From Paramyrothecium sp. XJ0827 (Eukaryota; Ascomycota; Sordariomycetes; Hypocreales; Stachybotryaceae), in NCBI GenBank assembly GCA_020881915.1, contig JAJFPB010000012.1, positions 930,001-994,000 of the forward strand: a DNA stretch of 64,000 bases. The letters are read 5' to 3'. How positions within the stretch are numbered: position 1 is the stretch's first letter; each line of letters begins with the position of its first letter. The notes under the pieces are model-generated. The model did not search any database. It had not been told where the DNA came from and saw only the letters and a list, made by a program, of their open reading frames with translations. The position numbers were made by a program, and so were the translations under genes. Of this stretch, positions 10,813 through 21,791 are shown piece by piece.

Positions 10813-11878
10813 TCATGACGCATGTCCGCCTGGACTATTTCCGAGGGAAAAATTTGCAGCCTGCCTGCTCAAGTGCTTCATGTGAGACTCAGTCAAGGGG
10901 CTTGGGATCTCATCCATGATTCGCTTGATCTGCTCGAGCAGAAACGAGCGAGGGTTGCATTCGCGGTGGTCTGTCAGGGGCTGGCCCCCGACCTGACCGA
11001 TGTCATGTATGACGAGGCTGGTCAGCTTCCGGTACAACCCCACCAGGCTATACTCAAGCTCGTCGGGCTCCGGTAGTGGCCATAGCCCTGCTCGAGCCAG
11101 GCAGAACGTCATGGACCCCAAGATCATAGACTCGCACCTGTGGGGTCCCATGTAGGATGCGTGGCGGCACCATCGCGGCTTCTCGTCGACAACCAAGAGA
11201 TCCTCGATGAGGTTGTTGAAGACGCCTAGCAATGACTTTGCTGCATGCTCGCGGATTGTGTGAATGCGCTCTAATTCATGTCAGTCAATGAGGCTGCTCC
11301 TGTTCGACAACGCGGTGCTTACCCATCAAATCCGCGGGAGAGTGCAGGTCCTCGAACTCTCTGAGGTGCCAAGGCCCAGTAGATTCCATGAGTATTCTGT
11401 TGCAAGTCGTAACAAAGACGTCCTTGCAACCCAATTCCCATGCAACCCACAGGAGCTTTGGCATTAGCTGGTTTGCGTCCTTCGCGATCTCGTCCACTGA
11501 GGATAACCATGCGCCCACCCAAGGCGCTAGCATGGGAGTCGAGTCGAAGTAATTGGTCAATGTCGTCAAGCCGTAGAGGTCGTCGACCGAAACAACCCTA
11601 GGAATGCTCCGGAAGTTGGCATGGACGATATCCAGGAATATCTTCATTCCTTCAGGTTCTTGCTCCGGCAGGTTGACCACCCACTCCCCTTCGCTTGCTG
11701 AAGAACCCGTCCTTGACTCAGTGAATTGACCATAGAGCATGGTATCGAGCACTTTTGATGATCGTGCCAATGCTCGCGAACAAGCCTGGAAAGTCACCTG
11801 TGATCCCTCGATCTCTCCTCTCCCCACCTTGAGCTTAATATCGCCGCGTGGGTCGACAATGATTGTTTCGCTGCCCAT
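10813..11878 (-). CDS. BTB/POZ domain protein
   Basis: Two exons, 11878-11323 and 11270-10813, sum to 338 codons including stop (337 aa). Residues about 10-105 resemble a fungal BTB domain: an acidic GDIKLKVG start, FQACSRALARSSKVLDTMLYG, then LPEQEPEGMKIFLDIVHANF and the DDLYGLTTLTNYFD block. The rest is a helical-looking region with no catalytic motif. BTB proteins usually mediate protein-protein contacts, sometimes as cullin-3 adaptors. Nothing here shows the partner. The intron has a GTAAGC donor and a TTAG acceptor and keeps phase. Confidence 0.75.
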
Positions 11879-12613
11879 TTCGCAGATTCGAGCTTGATGA
11901 GGTGAACGTGATGAAAATTAATAATTGTAAGGGGAAAAATGTCAAAATTAGGGAACTGCCGTCGTCGAGTCAATCCACTGGACGGCCTCATGTAGGTCTT
12001 GATGTAAGATTTTGGTGGCAGCCTACACGGATGTTCTTTGCGCACTCCATGACACAGGCATGTTTTACGGCATCTTAAAATACATTGATTAGTATTATTT
12101 CGGATCGCGTTGAGCTTGGCCTACCCACCCACAATAGCGTCGGCGCCATCTTCGGGCCCAACGGTAAGTATCTGCTGGGACGACGGCAAGGCTTCGCTCA
12201 ACTTCAGTCAGGCCGGTAAGTACAGTGTCGGGTTTTGGAAGTGGATCTCGCTCTGCCGTACGGTTCACATTCTCCGTCAGATCCGCGCACGCCATTCGGT
12301 CCAAGTAATAAGCTAAGCGATAAGCTTCGTATTTCCATGCCTTGCTCCTCGGCATTTTCACAGCCACATTTGTTATACTAGCCCCCATGCGTTTCTTTCA
12401 TCGTCCAGTATCAATGCTTCTTCCTGGCCTGGGGCGCAGCCATTTTGCTGCACCTAGTCGCACAAACCCATGCACACCAAGCATGAACCTAGGGAGCTCG
12501 AATAGATTTGTACTTCTCCACATCCATCGCTTTCCGTGTCTCTAGAGTCAGTTCGTGCCGTTTTGTTATGAAGCACCCTGTACTAGCTGAAAGAAGCTGT
12601 CGAAGCATTAACA
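11879..12613. other. Unassigned intergenic region
   Basis: It contains only short overlapping frames. The longest (minus strand, about 12388-12095, 97 residues, Arg-rich) shows no motif and no splice support. I see no confident gene. It is the likely promoter of the BTB gene and the 3' flank of the GFA-like gene. Confidence 0.3.
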
Positions 12614-13191
12614 TCACATTGGAACCTGTCCCTCGAATTGCTCCATATTCCCTATATCCTTCAACCAACCCACTCTGTGTTTCGTATACTGCTCAATAGT
12701 TGGTCTCAGTGCCGTCTCTGCCAACTTGAAGTCATCTACAGTGCCGATCCTGAGTATACTCGCCTCTGACAAAGCCGCCCCCCTTCGGTACATTAACGAT
12801 CCACATGTACTGCAAAAGAAGTTGGTCATGACATTTCCCTTTTGCTCGATCGTGTGTGACTGGCTGAATTGCTTGAGACTTTCCTGTCCTCGAATGTGTT
12901 TCAAGTGCGTATTAAGTATAACGAAACCGGATGTGAACATGGAAGCTGTGATTTTGCGACAGTCACTACAGTGACAAACAAAGGAGAGGATGAAGCCTGG
13001 CTTTGAGAGTGGCTGGCGAAGAGCAGGATTAGTATAGATGCTTAGAGAATCACGCGAGAACTTACAAAAGAAAGCTGTACTGTGCCGCAGTAACATGTCG
13101 CTGTTGCTTCTTCCTTTGTGGACCAGCCGTCTTGGGCAATGCCGGCCAATGGGAAGAAGGACTCTGTGCCATCATCCGTTTCGTGAGCCAT
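12614..13191 (-). CDS. GFA / CENP-V domain zinc protein
   Basis: Two exons (13191-13066, 13012-12614) sum to 175 codons including stop (174 aa). The protein carries the cysteine pattern of the glutathione-dependent formaldehyde-activating enzyme/CENP-V fold (former DUF636): CYCGTVQLSF early, then CHCSDCRK, then FFCSTCGSLMYR. These cysteines bind zinc in the family. Fungi have many such small cytosolic proteins, and the true substrate is usually unknown, so S-hydroxymethylglutathione synthesis should not be assumed. The start is the first ATG of an exon that splices in phase 0 (GTAAGT donor). Confidence 0.83.
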
Positions 13192-14438
13192 GGTTATATA
13201 CTATCTCGCCATGAATTGGAGGAGACAATCTCTTGGAATTGGAGTCGGGCGGTAGTGACCTACTGAATTGTGTCGACAAATCCCAGTGATTAACCTTGGC
13301 AGTGGTGCTGTTGCACCAATTTATACTAGATTTACCAAACAGCCCTAGGCGACTTGCTTTGCGTTGAGTTCAGGTAAACGGCAAAAACTCCGCAACTCCG
13401 CATCCCCACCATTCCCACGCATAAGATTGCTGAAGCATTGAATCGATGCTGGCCTGCATCAGGTTCTAGAAGAGCAGTGTTCGCATCGGGAAGGCGCTGC
13501 ATTACAGATTGGCGCCCACGGCGTGCAGACTGTTGACTACTGCAGACAACGGCATTGTATTGTGGCAGAGTACATTGCAAGAACCGTGTCGAATGTTAGT
13601 AACTATTACCGTAGTAGTGGCAGATTGGATGCCTGCAGTGCAGTTGGCATGGGTGGAAAAGAGGGACAAGCTGGTTGTGAAAACTGTGAACATGCTCTTT
13701 GTGACAGTATCTATGTCGGCACTTCTACCAGGGCCGATATCTGAATCTTCGTCCGCGACGACTCGAACATGATTGCTGGTGGATTTGATGAGGGGGTCAG
13801 TCTCCATCCACATCAGCTTCTAGATCAGCAATTGGTGATAAAATCCGATGGGCTCTAGATCACTTAAAGGCGAACAAAGTCCGTGGGCGACGGTTGCCCT
13901 TTTGAAAGGCAGACAACGCCAGGAAAACGGCGGGGCATAAAAAAGCGGCGACAGGACGGCTTTTCGTAATTATGGGGGCCCACAAAAAAGAGCCCCCGCT
14001 CTCGTCTGTCGGCGACGAAGGGATCCGAAAAACCGACAAGGCCGGGGGTTCGATACCGCCAGAGGTTCTTGTACCAGCCGACCCGCACCGTCAACATGTG
14101 CCATCAGGTCCCGGTACATCCTGGCTCGGCGTCGGTGTGGCTAGTCGAACCGCTGTTAGTCAGTTGTTTGGGGCTAGTCGTGAATATGGTGAAAACTGTC
14201 AGCCAGATTACAAAGCTCCGCATCTAGGTCAACTTGGACGAACTTATGATGCCATAACGCAAGGCAAACGATGTGCGCGTTGGCACCCTCTTGGTGGATG
14301 TTCACAGCCAAAACAGTGGTTTTGCGGGTATGGGAAGGGGATGCGGGCGTATGTAGTGCAGAGGCACGGATGGAGTTGGCTGGAGGCCAAGATTGGATGT
14401 TGTGTCTACAGGTCAGGATCTTGCATCTCTAATCCAAG
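13192..14438. other. Unassigned intergenic region upstream of the dehydrogenase
   Basis: Several frames of 70-170 residues overlap on both strands, none with a family motif, signal peptide or splice-supported partner. The longest (plus, 13972-14490) runs through the TATA box of the next gene and is judged a chance frame. Confidence 0.35.
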
Positions 14439-14446
14439 TATAAAAG
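14439..14446 (+). promoter_or_regulatory. TATA box of the dehydrogenase gene
   Basis: TATAAAAG lies 103 bases upstream of the ATG at 14549 and is followed by CT-rich sequence typical of fungal transcription starts. The intact promoter supports 14549 as the original start of the interrupted gene. Confidence 0.5.
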
Positions 14447-14571
14447 ATCTAGGAACATCCTCTTACAAGATCTGTCTCCAATCCATTTAGTTCTCACTTG
14501 TATACATCAGCTTCAAACCCAATTTCATTCAGCAACACATCGCCTACCATGTCTCGTTACGCAGCAGCCCA

Positions 14572-14579
14572 CGCCGACC
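14572..14579 (+). repeat. Left copy of the 8-bp target site duplication
   Basis: CGCCGACC directly precedes the element and is repeated exactly at 15440-15447 after it. Eight base pairs is the hallmark duplication length of hAT transposons. Confidence 0.85.
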
Positions 14580-15439
14580 CAGTGAAGTAAATAGTGTGGC
14601 CGTAAATAAGACAATATCATATTCAATATCGTATTGCCTGCACGGTATTTTTATACCGTGCAGTGCAAGCAACACCGGAAACCGTGTAATACAGTGCATG
14701 GTCGTTCAAATATCGTATAAATATGATATCAAATATAGTGCAAGTACTATGTAATACGAGTAATACGAGGACTCTCCCCATATATGCCTCCAAGATCGCA
14801 GGAACAGGTTAGGGATTGATATAATCGAGGCAATTGAGTGCATAAAGTCCTGGTCGAAGACTCACAACTTGGCTTGGGTTGACGACGTTGCGCTTGTCTT
14901 GGATACAGCTATCATTGGAGAAGAGGAACAGCAGGGTCTTCTAACATTATACCTGATATTACGAGCAATAGATAGTATGCAAACAATTCAAACTCATAAT
15001 GCTCGAATCTGTGGAGTTTTCTTTTGACCTCTAGATCTACCTATTTCATTCTCACACCTAAGCAATAGGAGTGACGTTAAATTAGTCAATAATGTAGCTT
15101 AAGTAAACCCTTAACATACGCGAGCGAGGTCTAGGAAAACGTTTTCCCGAGCGTTCTCGTTATCTGGCAATAGTATAATCTTATATGTTGGCTGTGAATG
15201 GCTTCATCTTGTTAGGGTCCGTGAGACTATCTTGAGCCTCAACCTTACTCAATTTGGTTAGTTTTATGCTTAGGCCATGCGGCTCTTCGCACGCCGTGCG
15301 ATATGATATTACGATACGATATTGCTTAAATATAGTGGAATACCGTATGCCGTGCAGTGCACCGAATTCCTAAACAATCCAGTGCAGTGTGGCGTTGAAA
15401 AAATATCGTATACCGTATTTTGCACTATTTACTTCACTG
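14580..15439. mobile_element. Non-autonomous hAT-type DNA transposon
   Basis: The ends are a perfect 17-bp inverted repeat, CAGTGAAGTAAATAGTG at 14580-14596 and its reverse complement at 15423-15439. The CAGTG start is typical of hAT elements. The 860-bp interior is AT-rich and has subterminal repeats of TGCACGGTAT/ATACCGTGCA type, including a short palindrome near 14640-14662. There is no transposase frame; a frame near 14875-15025 stays open for about 45 codons but shows no recognisable motif. The 8-bp duplication is perfect, so insertion looks recent. An autonomous relative elsewhere in the genome would have to supply transposase. Confidence 0.88.
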
Positions 15440-15447
15440 CGCCGACC
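15440..15447 (+). repeat. Right copy of the 8-bp target site duplication
   Basis: CGCCGACC follows the element end directly and matches 14572-14579 base for base. Confidence 0.85.
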
Positions 15448-16412
15448 CCCAGGGCCCCGGCGATGCCAGACCAACTGCGCTGCAGATCATCAAAGACGAA
15501 GGTGTGGAGGGCAAACTTAGTGATAAAGTTATTGTCATCACTGGCACCTCATCTGGCATCGGCATTGAGACAGTTCGTGCTCTCTCGGCCACTGGAGCCA
15601 AGCTCTTCCTTACGGCCAGAAATATCGACAAGGCTAAGGAAGCCTTGGCCGGCATCTTCGACCCCAGCCGCATGGAGCTTGTTAGGATGGATCAAGACTC
15701 TTTGGATAGTGTCCGCCTCGCAGCCAAAGAAATTCTGGCAAAGACTGATAAAATCAATATCCTGATCAACAATGCCGGAATCATGGCCATCCAGACCCTT
15801 CAATTCACCAAAGACGGCCACGAGCTGCAATTCGGAACCAATCACCTGTCTCACTTCTTGTTCTTTGAGCTGCTAAAGCCGGCATTGCTGGCAGCCACCA
15901 CGCCGGAATTTCACAGCCGCGTTGTCATTGTGTCTTCTACGGCACACTTGAGGAACGGCATCAATGCCTCGGACGACTACAACTATGAAAAGAGTGAATA
16001 CACTCCCTGGGGAGCCTATGCACAATCCAAAACCGCCAACATTTACATGGCCAACGAGCTGGAGCGGCGTTACGGCGCTCAAGGCCTTCACGGCATAAGC
16101 CTACACCCCGGCGGAATCATGACCCCTCTCGCCAAACATCTTCCGCAAGCTGAAATGGAGAGCGCCGGCAACGACCAGGAGCTCACCAGGCAATTCAAGA
16201 GCCCTGAGCAAGGAGCGGCAACCACTGTCTTGGCGGCGATTGGAAAGGAGTGGGAGGGAAAAGGAGGAAGATATCTTGCCGAGTGCGCTGATGCGCCTCC
16301 TTCCAAGGACGAGAGTAACCCTTTTGGCTCGGGGCACGCCAAGCACGCATATGATCCGGAGAGGGAGGGTCGACTGTGGAGGGACTCCCTCAAGCTTGTC
16401 GGCTTGGCTTAA

Positions 16413-16861
16413 ATTCATCCCCGACCATATGGTTGAGGCCTAATGATTCATGTTGGCTTGATTCACAGAAAACTCTACCGTCACACGCGTCTGAGTTTCC
16501 TGCGTCTGGCACCGGATACTGGGTCAGGATCGAAGGACGCCACAGGGCAGTTGGGTTGCAATGCCTAACACGCATAAGCATGCGGGGGTTGACCCCTGCA
16601 ATACGCGCAATCTCTTTATTTACTTAGGCAACAATGAGTATGTAGTGAATTAACTGATAAACGCAACTCATCCGCATCCACGACTAGAATCGTAACTGAG
16701 CTGTGTTGTGGAGCTTCTCGTCCTTTCCTCGCAGCCCACAATACGAAACACAGTTTATTGTCGCGTGGTCGCCACGTAATTTGAATTGGACACAGACCGG
16801 TGCCAGTGAGCTTTTCAGCAAATCAAAACCTTCTCTGCGCTTCAACTTTCTGCATTTGAGC
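16413..16861. other. Unassigned intergenic region
   Basis: No supported gene. The frame of the next gene is open back to 16703, but the conserved-looking part begins later, so 16862 was chosen as the start. Confidence 0.3.
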
Positions 16862-18013
16862 ATGTGGCCCGACGATCATATTGTCTGGCCCTGGCCGTGG
16901 GTCAGAACGTCTCCGAGCACACCAGAGGGCCGCGTCCCGCCACAAAGGCTTCCATTAGCCGCAAGCCTTGGAAAGGAGACTATTCACTCGCAAAAGCAAA
17001 GCCCAATCTTTCAGCTGTCCGCGGAGATTAGAGACTGCATATATCGCTTGGTTCTGCAAACCGAGTGCGACCTAAACGTGGCGTACGCTCGCGATGCTTT
17101 GTTCTGGAGGCCCAACCTGACCGGTCCACTGCATGTCCACTTGGCGCTGCTGCGAACTTGCCGAGCCATCTACATGGAGTCGTGGGCGTTACCTGTGCTG
17201 CTTACTACATTGATCATCCACGAAGGCTCCCCCGAGGACCGCCCAGAGGACTGGGCGGTCTTGCATGCGACATGGCCACGCAAGCTTGGAAGGTTCTTCC
17301 TCAGGCCGGCGCAGTGCTTCTTTCACTTTCAGGCGTGGCAACTCCTTCTTGTACGACACGTCGAGATGAGATTCCAACAAATCAGGCTTGAAGGGGGCGG
17401 TATGGAGGATTGGATCGGGCGGATCGACAAGGCGAGGTGTCTCGCACGGAACACTGTGGAACATCTGGCAACTGAGGCTGTCGTTGATGAAAGAGTAATG
17501 AAAGAATTCGTGACAAGAAACATATTGGGTGTTGGGGTCCGGAGCCTGACTATACGAATGAATCGGCTTGACTGGTGGACCTGGGAAGATGATCCTACAG
17601 AGACAGACGAAGATCTCGCCGAGGCCGTTGCTACAGGTAGAGCTCTACGGCTAGAGCAACCGTCCTCGCCACTATGTGTGGTAACAAAAGAGGATGCACA
17701 GATGTCGCCTTTGTTTGCCAAAGACTTTGAGTTCAAGTTGACTCTGGAATCGTTCTCACAGAAGGAAGCGCAACTCGAGCACGTGGTCAATTTGGCTAAG
17801 CAATGGGTCTTCCAACTCCCCACTGATACCCCAGTATTGTATCAACATGAACAGTCACTGGTTTGGGATGGAAAAGTGAGTAGTAAGAGTTGGGTGTCTC
17901 AGAGAATGGAGTGCGATTGGCGGGAGGACGCGAAGACTAGAGGGGAGGTAGCAGGCGTCGAAGAGCGAACTATAAGATTTGTACCCGGCAGAGTGAAGCC
18001 TAGCCAAGAGTAG
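16862..18013 (+). CDS. Conserved fungal hypothetical protein, F-box/DUF7730-like layout
   Basis: A single exon encodes about 383 residues. An early block (SPIFQLSAEIRDCIYRLVLQ) resembles the LPxEIRxxIY start of fungal F-box/2EXR/DUF7730-type proteins. It is followed by LLRTCRAIYMES, the usual second landmark of that group. The rest is a mixed domain with no catalytic motif. The ATG at 16862 (MWPDDHIVW) gives a compact N-terminus; an in-frame ATG at 16703 would add 53 residues. Such proteins are abundant in ascomycetes and their function is unknown. No signal peptide or membrane segment was seen. Confidence 0.65.
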   Translation: MWPDDHIVWPWPWVRTSPSTPEGRVPPQRLPLAASLGKETIHSQKQSPIFQLSAEIRDCIYRLVLQTECDLNVAYARDALFWRPNLTGPLHVHLALLRTCRAIYMESWALPVLLTTLIIHEGSPEDRPEDWAVLHATWPRKLGRFFLRPAQCFFHFQAWQLLLVRHVEMRFQQIRLEGGGMEDWIGRIDKARCLARNTVEHLATEAVVDERVMKEFVTRNILGVGVRSLTIRMNRLDWWTWEDDPTETDEDLAEAVATGRALRLEQPSSPLCVVTKEDAQMSPLFAKDFEFKLTLESFSQKEAQLEHVVNLAKQWVFQLPTDTPVLYQHEQSLVWDGKVSSKSWVSQRMECDWREDAKTRGEVAGVEERTIRFVPGRVKPSQE

Positions 18014-20445
18014 GTACATAAAATTGCGACCTCGTTATCCTCTTTCGCATCGGTCGTCTTCATGAACATAGATGAATGCGGTGAAAATACATGCACCATA
18101 GTGCATACGAAGAGTGGGTTTTGAAAGGGAGTTCTTCGAGCGCCCATGAAATAGTCAAAATTAGAGAGACGAGATTTGAGGGCTGTGAGAAGGGTATCTC
18201 TGTGGGAACCCCAATATCATCACCTGCTCTGGTAGTTGTTACGATCCCAGGATCTACTTGAATCTCGACTGTCCGTTAAGTTCCTCTCACGTTGCCAAGA
18301 AAGTAACAGGTACGAGACTGGTCTTAAAGTGGTTCAATTGGCTGCTTCTATTTCTGAATCACAGTAAGCCGTAGGTTCATGTAATTTATGTTGCTGAATT
18401 GCTCAACCGCTCTTGCATGTTCGAGGCACGGTGACATCAACCTTGTGCATGATGCCGCTATGATCCTGCTCGTGATAGCCCAGGCGGCTGCAAAATGAAA
18501 AACTGCTCCCTATATAGCTATAATATTCATAACGAATTGTATTCTATTCCTATTGGTTGCTGAAGTTCATAAATTATGCAAGCCTAGTTTTCACCATGGA
18601 TCATCCATTCATGCCATGGCAACCTCTGGTCATTACTTTTCCCTCGCTTAATGCGACTACATTCATGCTCGATCATTGTTCTTTGCTACTCTTCAGAGCG
18701 TTGCCGTGGCAGCCACTGTGGCCAGCTTAGATATCGATTTCTCGTCTTCTCCATGAAGTGCCGTGTCAGCAAAACACCACGGTGAGGCCAGATCTGCCGT
18801 ACCTGACTTAGAGATCAATTCTTACGCGAATCCCCTCGGTTTCTCACCAAAATTTAATCTGTCGCCATGCAAAATGTCCAAGTGTACGATGCATGCAGGT
18901 GCTTTACATAGAAAAGCAAGAAAATATAACAGAATGTGTTACCACACCAAACCACACTCATGCCTGTATCCTCAAGTGGGAGGAACCATTCAAACTTTTG
19001 CAGCAGCCAATGACAGAAGCCTCAACCCGTTTTCTGGTGTTTCCACTACGTTGGCATAGGACTCAGATCCTGGTTAGCTTCTAGTAGAGACTGAGAGATC
19101 TTTGCTAGACTAGAGATGGCGTTTGGCTCAGAAAATTTTATAGAATCGATTTTTATGGTACGCCGGGATATCTTAAAGTTGACTAGAATAGGTCAAGTGG
19201 CACATTGGAGGACATTGCTTTGATGGGCTACGCGACTAAACTATCGTTCATTGTATCACTTGACTCGCTAAGCACAAGTCGCTACTGGTTCATATTTCCA
19301 CGTTTCAAGGAGAACAAGGAGTACGGAGGCGTCAGATTGACTACAAAACAATGTCACGGGCTATCTAGAATGATGAAGGAATGGCGGCTGAAGAAATAGA
19401 GTTAGTGTTTGCAAGTGAACAAATCTGTCATGTGTATCTGTGCACGTCTCTGCAATAGTCAGCGGTAGCGTCAGCGCCTGCGCGTCTGGTCGTCTGCTTT
19501 GATAGGCAGCCAATACCACATCTGGAAATTGTGCCATGACACTTGCTCATAGGTTAGTATGCGCCAAGTTCGTCAACTGGATCCATCCAGTACTACGCCA
19601 AAAGAAGAATGAAAAGTAGTAGTAGTAGAGTACTCGCATATCCTGGAGCTCTCGCCTTTATAAGGATCGACTGGGCCCTTTCCTCTCAATTTCCACATTG
19701 ACAAGAGCTACGTCACGTCTTATTGCCATAATCTAAGTGTGATTTAATACACTGAGTTGGGGAAGGCTTGCTTGAATAATCGGCAAGCATTGGAGCGCTT
19801 AGCCGCCCCACCAGGAAGATGGGACGTTAAAGTGGAAAACGCATTGCCAAGGCGGGCTTCAGCCGACCTTCTGATCATTACAGCGAAATTCGGTCATGTT
19901 TTCTGGCATTGGTATGTTGATTGTCCCTGGAACTGCACTTACACTTCTCAGAGCATCAGCGAGCCGGGCAAAATAGGCTTGCCGAACAGTCATTAGCATA
20001 CTTTGCATACGCTACATCATGCTGGAGTATGTCCACGCCATCGAGCGGGAGGCGTGAATTCCCACGAATCCGACGTCTTTCGCACCTTCGACGATGCGCC
20101 GTTGGGGTATATATGTCACACAATCACTTTTGAGTTTCAGCTGGGCTCAAGAATAGACCGAGATAATGCGGGGAAGTGGATTTCCCGGCATGGCGAACTC
20201 CCGCTCCCTTGCTGGACGAGTGCGGTGCCGATCAGATTCTCCGGCACTCGACTGTGATGCGCTATACGCGCCAATCACAAGACGAGCTAGGCCACGGTCG
20301 ATTGGATGCGCATAGGTCATCGCAAAATAAGACAAAGCAGGATATCCCTTTGAGTGATTTGAGCATCTTATATGAGGCGTCACCCATCCTTGATTCATGC
20401 TCAGCCGTCTGATTTCATGCAGAGTTGTTTTCAAGATCTGTAAAC
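18014..20445. other. Long gene-poor region (2.4 kb)
   Basis: Only short frames (at most about 105 residues) without motifs are present. There is a short AGT trinucleotide run near 19617-19632 and TATA-like sequences near 19658 and 20107. I found no transposase, tRNA or splice-linked exons. It probably contains the promoter of the GH43-like gene. Confidence 0.35.
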
Positions 20446-21499
20446 ATGCGTTGGCTGTCACTTCTCACCACTGCTACCCTGGCTATTACGGCCACTTGCA
20501 GCGTCGTCCCTCGTCAGAATCAGTTCGTGGGCTACCTCGTCTCAACATTCAGTGATGTCAACCCTCGCGTCCAGTGGTACCTCTCCAACGGGAACAGCCC
20601 GACGAGTTTTAGAAAACTGAACAAAGGCAACCCAATTTTGGCTTCCACCGTTGGAACCAAGGCTGTCAGAGATATCTTCCTCGCCACGAATGCTGCTCGG
20701 TCAGAGTACTTCATTATTGCCACAGGTAAGCTTTTTGGATGAAGATACCGCTAAGCCTTTGGACTCAATTAACATATCCTTAGACTTGGATATAAATGCG
20801 GCTGGATTCAACTGGGATAAGGCAACGAGAACCGGCAGTCGCAGCCTCGTTGTCTGGAAGTCCAACAACCTTGTGGATTGGACTGCGCCTTGGCTCGCCA
20901 ATATCGAAGCACCGACAGCGGGCATGGCTTGGGCGCCCTCTGTAGTGTGGGATAATGACCGCGGTCACTACTATCTCTTCTGGGCGTCTCGGCATTACTC
21001 TGAGTCGGATACCGCGCACACTGGCCGAGCTACCCTGGACCGCATTCGTTACACCACAACAAGAGACTTCAAGACATTCAGCAAGGCCGGGACGTACTTG
21101 GCCCTTCCGGACACTCCTTTGATCGATCAGGAGTTCCAATACCTTGGCAAGCCAGGCCATTTCGTCCGCTTCCTCAAGAACGAGACCGTGAACCAAATGT
21201 ACCAAGAGTCAACTACAGGCGGCCTCTTTGGACAGTGGACAAGAAACCCCGGCTACGTTCGAAACGAGAGCCCACGCGAAGGTGCTGCTTGTTTTGCCGA
21301 CAACCTTACTCCCGGTCTCTACCACCTCTGGATTGACGACTACGTGCAATATCTCCCGTATGAAACGAACAACATCCTCAACCCCGGCATCTGGAAAGAG
21401 TCGAACAGATCCGGATTTCCTACCGGATTGAAGCATGGCTCGGTATTCCCACTAACCCAGCGTGAGTATGACGCCATTGCCAAGAAGTGGCCATCGTGA
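20446..21499 (+). CDS. Secreted GH43-like glycoside hydrolase
   Basis: Exons 20446-20725 and 20784-21499 sum to 332 codons including stop (331 aa). An N-terminal signal peptide ([20 protein letters not shown]) is followed by a five-bladed-propeller type sequence. Features compatible with GH43 are an early acidic blade start ([18 protein letters not shown]), [29 protein letters not shown] and a late acidic block before [13 protein letters not shown]43 enzymes release arabinose or xylose from plant polysaccharides. Substrate is not assignable, and some fungal relatives are poorly characterised. It converges on the FMO gene (3' ends 292 bp apart). Confidence 0.72.
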
Positions 21500-21791
21500 T
21501 CTGTTTAGATTAGGAGTAGGGAGTGGAGCAATAACCTCGTTTGAAGCTAACTGGAAAATATTGACGGCCGGGTATTGGCTAGGCTCTGACGAGACATGAC
21601 TGTATATTCGTTTCAGCAGACCGGTAAAAGGGAGCTTTGGCCTCGTCACATGGATGCGTCTTAGTTTCTACAATTATAGATGTTAAAATAATTGTACACA
21701 ATTGTGATTTACTCGGGAACTCGTCATGGGATCGATGACATGAACTGACACATCATTGCACACTTGTAGAGTGACATGTGTCGTTTCTACT

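Larger units (their letters stand above)
14549..16412 (+). pseudogene. Short-chain dehydrogenase/reductase split by a hAT element
   Basis: The gene starts at ATG 14549 (MSRYAAAHADP) and is interrupted after ten codons by an 860-bp transposable element. It resumes at 15448 in the original frame (QGPGDARPTALQ…) and runs to a TAA at 16410-16412. Without the element and one copy of its 8-bp duplication the frame is continuous, at about 330 residues. It is an SDR of the retinol dehydrogenase/WWOX-like type: TGTSSGIG cofactor motif, NNAG, catalytic Ser in VSSTAHL, YAQSK catalytic Tyr/Lys, and HPGG. With the element in place, translation ends at a TAA four codons into it, and no in-frame ATG precedes the Rossmann motif. 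The allele is therefore probably null unless the insert is spliced out. The substrate is unknown. Confidence 0.85.

Noticed and set aside
14040..14062. Possible tRNA T-loop (GGGGGTTCGATACCGCC)
   Set aside because: No matching acceptor, D-arm or anticodon stem could be built around it.
13972..14490. 172-residue plus-strand frame upstream of the dehydrogenase
   Set aside because: No family motif, and it runs through the TATA box and presumed transcription start of the next gene.
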